Below are positions 9,472 to 17,903 of a stretch of DNA of 64,000 bases, piece by piece. The stretch lies in contig NZ_JBKAHK010000007.1 of assembly GCF_046298265.1 (NCBI RefSeq), positions 151,414 through 215,413 on the forward strand. Direction: 5' to 3'. The position numbers and the translations under genes were made by a program. The stretch comes from Gillisia xinjiangensis (lineage in GTDB: Bacteria; Bacteroidota; Bacteroidia; Flavobacteriales; Flavobacteriaceae). The notes under the pieces were generated by a model that saw only the letters and a list, made by a program, of their open reading frames with translations, was not told where the DNA came from and made no database searches. The stretch's first letter is position 1. Each line of letters begins with the position of its first letter.

Positions 9472-9560
9472 TATTTCGCCCTTTCAGGGCTTTCTTAAAC
9501 TAACCTCTTTTATTCGATGGGAGTTGCCCATCGCTTATATATTTCGCCCTTTCAGGGCTA
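9472..9560. repeat. Intergenic palindromic repeat cluster
   Basis: ATTTCGCCCTTTCAGGGCT occurs twice (about 9473-9491 and 9541-9559) and contains the inverted repeat AGCCCT/AGGGCT. Between them lies the palindrome GATGGGAGTTGCCCATC (9516-9532). The pattern of two identical stems flanking a third is that of REP/BIME-like or non-autonomous mobile repeats. It lies in the spacer between the convergent usher and 7TM-HD genes and may also act as a terminator. Confidence 0.6.
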
Positions 9561-9646
9561 TCTAATACCTACGCGATAGCAGGTTTTGTGCTTCACACTA
9601 AAATCAGATATTCCATCAAATCCAAGGTTTAAATGGAATAAAAGTA

Positions 9647-11692
9647 TTATTCAGGATATTCCACCCTTAGATGAAAGATGTTCTTAAGCTTTTGCTTGAG
9701 GACCTTTTTTATGAGTTGAATTTCCTTAAAGGTGATATCGGCATTCAGGAATTGTGCTTCTTCCATTTGTTTGCTTATAATTTTTTCTACAAAGGAATCG
9801 ATCTTGGCGGGGGTAGGTTCTTTCAGGCTTTTGCTGGCCGCCTCTACGCTGTCACACATCATAAGGATAGCGGTTTCCCTGCTAAAAGGAATTGGGCCGG
9901 GATACCTGAAGTCTTCAGCAGAAACAGCCTCATTCATTTCTTTTTCCTTCATATAAAAGAAATATACCGTAGTGGTCCCGTGGTGTGTTCTAATAAAATC
10001 AATTACTCTGTCGGGAATGTTATTTTTCTTGGCGATTTCAATTCCACGAATCACGTGACCAATAATTATTGCGGCACTTTCCCTTGGAGAAAGTTCATCA
10101 TGGGAATTCACGGAACTTGATTGATTTTCAGAAAAATACGTAGGATTCTCCATTTTCCCAATATCATGATAAAGTGCTCCTACCCTTACCAACATAGCAT
10201 TTGCTCCAATTTCATTTGCGGCTGCTTCCGCAAGGTTGGCAACATTGAGCGAATGATGAAAGGTACCGGGAGCCTTATCTGAAAGTTCTTTTAATAATTT
10301 AGTATTGGTGTCTGACAATTCCAGCAAGGACATATCGGAAACCAATCCGAATAATTTTTCATAAATATAAATCAGCGGCTGGACAAACAATGTGGCCAAT
10401 CCTCCCAAAATAAAGGTGAGAAATATTTCGTAATCCAGGTTAAGAATATTGCCTTCCTGTATAACGATGAAAGCAAAATATACGAGGATATAGATAAAGG
10501 TAATTTGTCCTACTGAAATAAATAAATTTGCCCTTTTATATAATTCTGATACAGTTAAAATAGTTACGATCCCTGCAATTATTTGGAGGAACATATACTC
10601 ATAGCTGTTTGGGACTATAAAGCCTAAAATAAGGACGGTAATAACATGGGTGAATAATCCTAACCTTGAATCGAAAAAGGCTTTTAACGTTAACGGAAGT
10701 ATACATAAGGGTACAATATAAACAAATCTGGATTCAAAGTTAACCACCAATGAAGTAAGAAAAACCATCAGTAATAAATTAAAAAAGATAAAGGAAACCT
10801 TAACATTGTTATCATAGATATCCCTTCGGTATTTCCGGATGAACAATAGCAGCATCAATAAGGCCATGCACACCAACAGGCTATATCCCAACAGGATCCA
10901 GTTATAACTGGAATCACTCCATACCTGTGCCTCAAATTCCTGCTTCAGCGAATTTAGAATATCGAGTTTTTCTCCTTCCACCAATTCCCCTTTGGAAATA
11001 ATGATAGTTCCTCTTTCTATGCTTCCGCGCGTATAGGATATGTTGTTAAGTTTGCTATCCAGCTCTTTTTGGGTAAGAGCCGAATCAAAAATAACATTGG
11101 GTTCAATAATTGTATAAAATAGTTCCAGCAATTCCGGTTGGATCGACACCAAATTTGAACTGGAAATTTCCGAAGTTAAAAAAGACTGTATCTCCTCCTG
11201 TGAAAATAGCCGGTCGTAATTAATTTCAAAGGCTTCATTACCTTTTCTTAAATACACAAGTTGCTCAGGATTAGAGCGTTTATTTTCTTCAAGTATACCG
11301 TATTGATAAAGACTCTCCAATGTTTTCTCAACAAATGTGGTAATAGCACCTTTTCTTCTGTTAAGTATGCTATCTGAAAAAACCTCCTTAATTTGAGGTT
11401 CAATTTGAGATTTTATCTGGACTACAATTTCTTCATTATAGGAATAATAAGGGATATTATTTGAAATGATCTGATCCTTTTCCTTTACAATTTCATCATC
11501 GGACTTTAAAATGGCAAAATCAAAAGGAGCATACAAATTTTCATATTGCCACGGCTTTCCTTTTGTGATTTCATATTTAAATTTACCACCTTTAGGAAGA
11601 AGGTATACAACAACCACCGCGGTAAGAATAAAAAGAAAAACCTTGTAAAATAAGGCCTGGTTTTTATATAAATTATTGATGAAATTGGTCAT
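9647..11692 (-). CDS. 7TM-HD family membrane phosphohydrolase (PgpH-like)
   Basis: 681 residues. One N-terminal membrane segment (residues ~14-32) is followed by a large extracytoplasmic domain (~35-255), then about seven membrane helices (~260-450), then a cytoplasmic HD domain (~470-640) with the metal motif RVGALYHDIGKM and the later HHGTTT block. This is the 7TM-7TMR_HDED plus 7TM_7TMR_HD plus HD layout of PgpH, which in Listeria hydrolyses cyclic di-AMP. Cyclic di-AMP breakdown is therefore the likely role, though its substrate in flavobacteria is inferred. It is convergent with the usher and divergent from the thiolase gene. Confidence 0.85.
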   Translation of the reverse strand: MTNFINNLYKNQALFYKVFLFILTAVVVVYLLPKGGKFKYEITKGKPWQYENLYAPFDFAILKSDDEIVKEKDQIISNNIPYYSYNEEIVVQIKSQIEPQIKEVFSDSILNRRKGAITTFVEKTLESLYQYGILEENKRSNPEQLVYLRKGNEAFEINYDRLFSQEEIQSFLTSEISSSNLVSIQPELLELFYTIIEPNVIFDSALTQKELDSKLNNISYTRGSIERGTIIISKGELVEGEKLDILNSLKQEFEAQVWSDSSYNWILLGYSLLVCMALLMLLLFIRKYRRDIYDNNVKVSFIFFNLLLMVFLTSLVVNFESRFVYIVPLCILPLTLKAFFDSRLGLFTHVITVLILGFIVPNSYEYMFLQIIAGIVTILTVSELYKRANLFISVGQITFIYILVYFAFIVIQEGNILNLDYEIFLTFILGGLATLFVQPLIYIYEKLFGLVSDMSLLELSDTNTKLLKELSDKAPGTFHHSLNVANLAEAAANEIGANAMLVRVGALYHDIGKMENPTYFSENQSSSVNSHDELSPRESAAIIIGHVIRGIEIAKKNNIPDRVIDFIRTHHGTTTVYFFYMKEKEMNEAVSAEDFRYPGPIPFSRETAILMMCDSVEAASKSLKEPTPAKIDSFVEKIISKQMEEAQFLNADITFKEIQLIKKVLKQKLKNIFHLRVEYPE

Positions 11693-11806
11693 TCTATGTT
11701 TTACTATTTTCCAAATGTACTAAAAAATCATCTGAGGTGAGAAGCCTTGGTTTCTTCTTTATAAAATCACTAAATTCGCAACAGGATAAATTTTAATACT
11801 ATCGTC

Positions 11807-12982
11807 ATGAAAGAAGTTGTAATAGTGAGTGCCGCGAGGACGCCAATAGGAAGTTTTCTTGGAGGTTTGTCTACGGTTCCAGCCACCAGGTTAGGATCTA
11901 TAGCCATCCAGGGAGCTTTAAATAAAATTAATTTAAACCCGGAACTTGTTGATGAAGTTTTGATGGGAAATGTAGTACAGGCAGGTGTTGGTCAGGCTCC
12001 TGCAAGACAAGCTGCCCTTGGTGCAGGAATTCCGGATACGGTTCCTTGTACCACAGTGAATAAAGTTTGTGCCAGTGGAATGAAAGCTGTGATGCAGGGC
12101 GCGCAGGCGATCATGCTTGGAGATGCCGATATTATTGTGGCAGGAGGAATGGAAAACATGAGCCTTATCCCTCATTATTTACACCTTAGAACCGGACAAA
12201 AGTTTGGTCCTGCAACTATGATAGATGGGATGCAAAAAGATGGACTTGTGGATGCCTATGACCATAATGCGATGGGAACCTGTGCAGATCTATGTGCCAG
12301 TGAGCATAATTTTTCAAGAGAAGATCAGGATGCTTTTGCCGTCCAATCCTATAACAGGTCTGCGAAGGCATGGAAAGATGGTAAATATGATAATGAGGTA
12401 GTACCTGTAGAAGTGCCTCAAAGAAAAGGAGATCCTGTTATTGTAAAGGAAGACGAAGAGTTTAAGAATGTACGAATGGATAAGATAACTTCTTTACGTC
12501 CTGCATTTTCCAAAGATGGAACTGTAACTGCTGCCAATGCTTCCACAATCAATGATGGAGCTGCTGCGCTTGTTTTGATGAGCCGGGAAAAAGCAAATGA
12601 AATGGGATTAAAAGTAATGGCAAGCATTAAAGGCTTTGCAGATGCTGCCCAGGAGCCAAAGTGGTTCACTACTTCTCCTGCCAAGGCTTTACCAAAAGCT
12701 ATTGCCAAAGCCGGGATAACACAGGATGATATCGATTATTTTGAATTTAACGAAGCCTTTGCGGTTGTAGGTTTGGCCAATATGAAACTTTTGGGCTTAA
12801 CAGATAAAAACACCAATGTTAATGGCGGTGCTGTTTCTTTGGGCCATCCACTTGGATGTTCCGGAGCACGTATTATCGTAACTCTTTTGAACGTTTTGGA
12901 ACAGAATAATGCCAAAACCGGTGCAGCTGCTATTTGTAATGGTGGTGGTGGTGCTTCGGCTATAATAATTCAGAGAGATTAA
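11807..12982 (+). CDS. Acetyl-CoA C-acetyltransferase (thiolase)
   Basis: 391 residues, the normal thiolase length. The nucleophilic cysteine lies in NKVCASGMKAVMQGAQ (about residue 87). The active-site NEAFAV motif lies near residue 314, GHPLGCSGAR near 346, and the second catalytic cysteine in CNGGGGASA near the end. The enzyme condenses or cleaves acetyl-CoA/acetoacetyl-CoA; a role in beta-oxidation or amino-acid catabolism cannot be separated by sequence. It is followed after 23 bp by the NlpC/P60 gene on the same strand, probably co-transcribed. Confidence 0.95.
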   Translation: MKEVVIVSAARTPIGSFLGGLSTVPATRLGSIAIQGALNKINLNPELVDEVLMGNVVQAGVGQAPARQAALGAGIPDTVPCTTVNKVCASGMKAVMQGAQAIMLGDADIIVAGGMENMSLIPHYLHLRTGQKFGPATMIDGMQKDGLVDAYDHNAMGTCADLCASEHNFSREDQDAFAVQSYNRSAKAWKDGKYDNEVVPVEVPQRKGDPVIVKEDEEFKNVRMDKITSLRPAFSKDGTVTAANASTINDGAAALVLMSREKANEMGLKVMASIKGFADAAQEPKWFTTSPAKALPKAIAKAGITQDDIDYFEFNEAFAVVGLANMKLLGLTDKNTNVNGGAVSLGHPLGCSGARIIVTLLNVLEQNNAKTGAAAICNGGGGASAIIIQRD

Positions 12983-13005
12983 GTAAAATTTCCAATGTTT
13001 AATCA

Positions 13006-13755
13006 ATGCAATACGGAATATGTAACCTCAGCATTGTGCCTGTTCGTTTGGAACCGGCAAATGCTTCTGAAATGGTAAACCAGTTATTATTTGGAGAATA
13101 TTTTAAAATCCTTGAAGAACGCGGAAAATGGAGCCGTATACGTATTGCTTTCGATTCTTATGAAGGTTGGGTAGATAACAGGCAGTTATTTAAGATAGAA
13201 GAAGAACGCTATCTGGAATTGGGTAATGCAACTCCGAAGTATTCTGCAGATTTGATAGAACACCTTATAGATGATCAGAACCGCTTCACTCTTATCCCAA
13301 TGGGATCTCTTTTAAACGCAGCTCCGGCATTGAAGCAAAGCTTTGACGGACAAATTTTAAGCGGTTCCAGGGAAAAATCGAATTTAATTGAAACGGCTTT
13401 AATGTATCTAAATGCTCCCTTTTTATGGGGAGGAAAAACACCTTTTGGAATAGATTGCAGTGGTTTGACTCAAATGGTTTACAGGTTAAACGGATATTCC
13501 CTGCTAAGGGACTCAATACAGCAGGCCTCGCAGGGGGAACCTTTAAGTTTTATAGAAGAAAGCGAGCCAGGTGATCTTGCTTTTTTTGATAATCCTGATG
13601 GCAGGATTACGCACGTTGGGATCATGATGCCTGATAATTATATTATCCATGTAGATGGTAAAGTGAGAATAGACCGTATAGATCATTCAGGAATTTTCAA
13701 TCTTGATTCCAGAAAACATACCCATCAATTAAGAGTTATCAAAAAGATTATTTAA
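13006..13755 (+). CDS. NlpC/P60 cysteine peptidase with N-terminal SH3 domain
   Basis: 249 residues. The N-terminal half has a bacterial SH3-like domain (residues ~1-65, QLLFGEYFKILEERGKWSRIR). The C-terminal half is an NlpC/P60 domain with the catalytic cysteine in GIDCSGLTQMVY (about residue 148) and histidine in RITHVGIMM (about 201). Such enzymes cut D-Glu/mDAP bonds in peptidoglycan peptides; this cytoplasm-like version, without an obvious signal peptide, resembles YkfC-type enzymes that recycle muropeptides. It is 23 bp downstream of the thiolase and ends at a bidirectional terminator. Confidence 0.9.
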   Translation: MQYGICNLSIVPVRLEPANASEMVNQLLFGEYFKILEERGKWSRIRIAFDSYEGWVDNRQLFKIEEERYLELGNATPKYSADLIEHLIDDQNRFTLIPMGSLLNAAPALKQSFDGQILSGSREKSNLIETALMYLNAPFLWGGKTPFGIDCSGLTQMVYRLNGYSLLRDSIQQASQGEPLSFIEESEPGDLAFFDNPDGRITHVGIMMPDNYIIHVDGKVRIDRIDHSGIFNLDSRKHTHQLRVIKKII

Positions 13756-13792
13756 GCTTACAGGATTTCAGATTTTAAAAAGGATAAAAACT

Positions 13793-13828
13793 AAAAGAGG
13801 TTGCCAAAAATGGCAACCTCTTTTTTAT
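13793..13828. terminator. Bidirectional terminator between convergent genes
   Basis: A perfect stem AAAAGAGGTTGCCA (13793-13806) pairs with TGGCAACCTCTTTT across a four-base loop. T-runs flank it on both strands, so it can end both the NlpC gene (+) and the TPR gene (-). Confidence 0.9.
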
Positions 13829-13848
13829 TCTCTCAACAAGATCAGTTC

Positions 13849-15096
13849 TTATTCCTGAGACTGATTTATTTTTTCCTGAAGGGCATCTGCTTTGGCATCT
13901 TCCCCAATTTGATAGTAAATATTCATCGCGGTACGCAAAGCTTCAATATTTGATGGATCATTTTCAATTACCTTTTCCAAATAAGGTAATGCATCCTTAT
14001 AAATTTGACTGCGTTTTTCTGATAATTCATCATATTTTTTAGTGTCGGCGGAACTCATTCCCAGGGTGTTCATCTCTTCAACTATTGCAGCTTCTCTTGA
14101 AAGGATAGCAGCAGCTATGTTCAAGCGAGCTTCTGCCATTTCCGGGTCAATTTCCAGTGCTTTTTTATAGTAAGAAATAGCAGTGTCGATTTCTCCAATT
14201 TCAAATGAAGTAACTCCCAGGTTATAATATAAAGTTGGGTTGTTAGGATCTTTTTCAATAATTTCTTCCATCAATTCCTTATATTTTGCCTTATCACCCA
14301 ATCTATAGTACATATCGGCTTCAGATTGCAAAAGGCTAATATCATTGGGATTAGCAGCTTTTGCAGCTTTCATTGCGGCAATGGCCTTATCATCCTGACC
14401 TTGCTCAATATAGATCAAAGCGATATTCTTGGCGATTTCTCCTGTTCTTGCTTCTGTGATCCTATCTTCAGGTTTAATGTATTCCCCTGTTTTAACCATA
14501 AGGTCTCTTTGGGTTTTGTTCATAACCTCTTCTTCTCCGGTTGTTTTATTTATGGCAACATACTGAGTTTCGATTCCTGTGTATCCAAGATCTTTTAATT
14601 CCTCATAGTATTTTAATGCTTTTGCATAATTACCGGCACTTACTTCGTTGGAAGCAGCATAATACAGGTACAAGGTGTCTTCGCTGTTTAACTGGTATCC
14701 TGCATAAAGCTTATCGGCTGCCTTATTAAATGCCTGGTTATTTTGATCGTTGATTGCACCCTGAACCAAACTGTTTGTTACAGAGGCTAATCCCTCAGCT
14801 GCGAAATCATTCCCCATTTCCTTCGCCTTTTTAAAAGCTTCGGCCGCGGTGATAAGATCCTCAACAGATGTGTTTTCACCGGTTCCAAGATATGCCTTAC
14901 CTTTATAAAGGTAATAATCTTCTTTATAATTATCGTTCGCTTCAGATAACAAAGGTTCCGCCTGATTTAAAAGGGTTTTTGCTTCTGCATAACTTCCTTT
15001 ATCAACAGCTTTACCCGCATCCCGGATCTCTTTCTTTTGTGCTATAGCAACTACCGATAAAAAGCAGAATGCTAAACTTAAAATATTGGTTTTCAT
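13849..15096 (-). CDS. Secreted tetratricopeptide-repeat protein
   Basis: 415 residues with a signal peptide (MKTNILSLAFCFLSVVAIAQ). The mature protein is almost wholly TPR-like. The clearest repeats are near residues 255-330 (YYRLGDKAKYKELMEEIIEKD, then LYYNLGVTSFEIGEIDTAISYY), with further degenerate repeats before and after. It starts 23 bp downstream of the gyrA stop, an arrangement that suggests co-transcription with gyrA. It is probably a periplasmic scaffold. No enzymatic motif is visible, so a specific function is not claimed. Confidence 0.85.
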   Translation of the reverse strand: MKTNILSLAFCFLSVVAIAQKKEIRDAGKAVDKGSYAEAKTLLNQAEPLLSEANDNYKEDYYLYKGKAYLGTGENTSVEDLITAAEAFKKAKEMGNDFAAEGLASVTNSLVQGAINDQNNQAFNKAADKLYAGYQLNSEDTLYLYYAASNEVSAGNYAKALKYYEELKDLGYTGIETQYVAINKTTGEEEVMNKTQRDLMVKTGEYIKPEDRITEARTGEIAKNIALIYIEQGQDDKAIAAMKAAKAANPNDISLLQSEADMYYRLGDKAKYKELMEEIIEKDPNNPTLYYNLGVTSFEIGEIDTAISYYKKALEIDPEMAEARLNIAAAILSREAAIVEEMNTLGMSSADTKKYDELSEKRSQIYKDALPYLEKVIENDPSNIEALRTAMNIYYQIGEDAKADALQEKINQSQE

Positions 15097-15119
15097 TTGA
15101 TTTTTGGTTTTGATTATTA

Positions 15120-17657
15120 TTACTCTTCAGTATCGTCTGCAATTGTTGTGCCATCTGAAATTTCATCACTGATATCGCCAGAAGTAGCATCATCTAATAG
15201 TTCATCTTCAACTTCATCTTCATCTTTCATTACTTTTGCAACGGCAGCTATGGCATCATTTCCTTTAAGGTTAATCAATTTCACTCCTTGGGTAGCTCTT
15301 CCCATTACCCTTAAATTTTCAATGCTCATTCGTATGGCAAGTCCGGATTTATTGATGATCATAAGATCATCTTTATCGGTTACATTTTTGATAGTAACCA
15401 GTTCCCCGGTTTTATCGGTAACCGAAATGGTTTTCACACCTTTTCCTCCACGGTTTGTGATCCTGTAATCCTCTAATTTTGATCGTTTTCCATACCCATT
15501 TTCGGAAACCACCAAAACATTGGCATCCATATCATTCACCGCGATCATTCCTACTACCTCATCCTTATCATTTGCAAGGGTGATACCTCTAACCCCCGAA
15601 GCATTACGCCCCATTGGTCTTGTTTTACCTTCCTCGAAACGGATAGCTTTTCCGCTTCTTAAAGCAAGCATTACCTGACTTTCGCCATTGGTGAGTTTTG
15701 CTTCAATAAGTTCATCACCCTCCCGGATGGTTATGGCATTAATTCCGTTTACCCGTGGTCGTGAATATTGTTCTAAAGAAGTCTTTTTCACCTGACCCTT
15801 TTTTGTAGCCATAATTACATAATGACTATTGATATACTCTTCATCTTTAAGATCCTGAGTACAGATAAAAGCCTTTACCTTATCGTCCGGCTCTATGTTG
15901 ATCAAATTTTGAATAGCCCGCCCTTTTGAGGTCTTACTTCCTTCAGGAATTTCATAAACCCGCATCCAGTAACATTTTCCATTTTGGGTGAAAAATATCA
16001 TATACTGGTGATTGGTCCCTGTGAACAGATATTCCAAAAAGTCTTCACTCCTGGTGGTAGAACCTTTTTGTCCTACTCCTCCCCTGTTTTGGGTTTTATA
16101 TTCGGTAAGAGAAGTTCTTTTGATATAGCCTGCATGAGAAATAGTAATCACTACCTGCTCATCCGGGATCATATCTTCAATACTTAGATCTCCACCGGCA
16201 TATTCAATAACAGATCTTCTTTCATCTCCATATTTTGCCTTTATTTCCAGCAATTCATCCTTAATTACCTGCATTCTTCGCTCCTTGCGGTCAAGGATAT
16301 CTTTCAGGTCTTCAATGGTTTTCATGATCTCTTCATATTCTGAACGAAGTTTATCCTGTTCCAGACCTGTAAGTTGTCTTAATCGCATTTCTACGATCGC
16401 TTTCGCCTGAATTTCGGATAATTTAAAACGATCGATCAATTTACCGCGCGCTTCGTCTGCATTGTTGGAAGATCTAATCAATGCTATTACTTCGTCGATA
16501 TTATCGGAAGCAATGATCAATCCTTCTAAAATATGGGCTCTTTCCTCGGCTTTTCGAAGTTCATACTGGGTTCTTCTCACCACTACATCATGACGGTGCT
16601 CCACGAAATGAAAGATCATATCCTTTAGATTCAACATCTCAGGACGACCTTTAACCAATGCTATATTGTTTACACTAAAACTTTGTTGTAAAGCGGTATG
16701 TTTATATAAGGTATTCAGGACGATATTTGGAATTGCATCCCTTTTCAGGATATATACGATTCGCATTCCATTTCGGTCTGATTCATCCCGGATGGACGAA
16801 ATACCTTCTATTTTTTTCTCATTAACAAGATCGGCAGTTTTCTTGATCATATCTGCCTTGTTCACCTGGTAAGGGATTTCGGTAACTATGATACATTCCT
16901 TGCCCTGAACTTCCTCAAGGGAAGATTTTGCCCTAACCATTACGCGCCCACGTCCTGTTTTGAACGCTTCCCGAACTCCATCATATCCATAGATGGTTCC
17001 CCCTGTTGGAAAATCCGGAGCTTTAATATAGGTGATAAGTTCATCGATATCAATATCGTTGTTCTCAATATAAGCTATGGTCCCGTCAATTACTTCTGAA
17101 AGATTGTGCGGTGGCATATTGGTTGCCATACCAACGGCTATTCCGCTGGCACCGTTCACAAGAAGGTTAGGCACCCTGGCTGGCAATACTGTTGGTTCTT
17201 CCAGTGTATCATCAAAATTCAAACGGAAATCCACTGTTTCTTTATCGATATCTGCCAACATATCTTCGGCGATCTTGCGCATCCTTGCTTCGGTATACCT
17301 CATAGCCGCCGGACTGTCTCCATCAACAGATCCAAAGTTACCCTGTCCGTCTACAAGCATATAGCGCAAACTCCATTCCTGCGCCATCCGTACCATTGCT
17401 TCGTAAACAGAAGAATCACCGTGTGGGTGATACTTACCTAAAACTTCCCCAACGATACGGGCAGATTTTTTATGGGCACCAGTAGCCCTAATTCCTAATT
17501 CGTGCATTCCAAATAAAACCCTTCTGTGCACGGGTTTTAGTCCGTCCCGCACATCAGGCAGCGCACGTGACACAATGACCGACATCGAATAATCGATGTA
17601 AGCCGATTTCATTTCATCTTCAATGTTGATAGGAATTAATTTTTCTCCTTCAGCCAT
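15120..17657 (-). CDS. gyrA: DNA gyrase subunit A
   Basis: 845 residues. The N-terminal breakage-reunion domain starts with SMSVIVSRALPDVRDGLKPV and holds the catalytic tyrosine in AAMRYTEARM (Y121). The C-terminal half has beta-pinwheel repeats; a GyrA-box-like motif appears as NRGGKGVK. The protein ends in a strongly acidic tail (residues ~815-845). With GyrB (not in this window) it introduces negative supercoils. ParC at 36601-39252 is the second type IIA A-subunit in the window and lacks the box. The TPR gene follows closely. Upstream is a 246 bp spacer shared with divergent clpC. Confidence 0.97.
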   Translation of the reverse strand: MAEGEKLIPINIEDEMKSAYIDYSMSVIVSRALPDVRDGLKPVHRRVLFGMHELGIRATGAHKKSARIVGEVLGKYHPHGDSSVYEAMVRMAQEWSLRYMLVDGQGNFGSVDGDSPAAMRYTEARMRKIAEDMLADIDKETVDFRLNFDDTLEEPTVLPARVPNLLVNGASGIAVGMATNMPPHNLSEVIDGTIAYIENNDIDIDELITYIKAPDFPTGGTIYGYDGVREAFKTGRGRVMVRAKSSLEEVQGKECIIVTEIPYQVNKADMIKKTADLVNEKKIEGISSIRDESDRNGMRIVYILKRDAIPNIVLNTLYKHTALQQSFSVNNIALVKGRPEMLNLKDMIFHFVEHRHDVVVRRTQYELRKAEERAHILEGLIIASDNIDEVIALIRSSNNADEARGKLIDRFKLSEIQAKAIVEMRLRQLTGLEQDKLRSEYEEIMKTIEDLKDILDRKERRMQVIKDELLEIKAKYGDERRSVIEYAGGDLSIEDMIPDEQVVITISHAGYIKRTSLTEYKTQNRGGVGQKGSTTRSEDFLEYLFTGTNHQYMIFFTQNGKCYWMRVYEIPEGSKTSKGRAIQNLINIEPDDKVKAFICTQDLKDEEYINSHYVIMATKKGQVKKTSLEQYSRPRVNGINAITIREGDELIEAKLTNGESQVMLALRSGKAIRFEEGKTRPMGRNASGVRGITLANDKDEVVGMIAVNDMDANVLVVSENGYGKRSKLEDYRITNRGGKGVKTISVTDKTGELVTIKNVTDKDDLMIINKSGLAIRMSIENLRVMGRATQGVKLINLKGNDAIAAVAKVMKDEDEVEDELLDDATSGDISDEISDGTTIADDTEE

Positions 17658-17903
17658 ATTAACATAGTTTAATTTAGTTCAAAAATCTAACGAGCCAATT
17701 TAAGCATTTTCCCAATGTTATTAGGGCTAAGTGCTTCTATTTTGATTATTTTTATTAACAAATATTTGGGCGTGCTTCGTTGATAAGTTGCTTATTTTAT
17801 ATTTTGTTTATTAAAAGTAATTTTGTCTATTAGCTAACGACTCATAAACGGGTATAATTTTTGAACGTTTTGAGGAAAATAAATTAACGAGAAAGGAAAT
17901 AAG

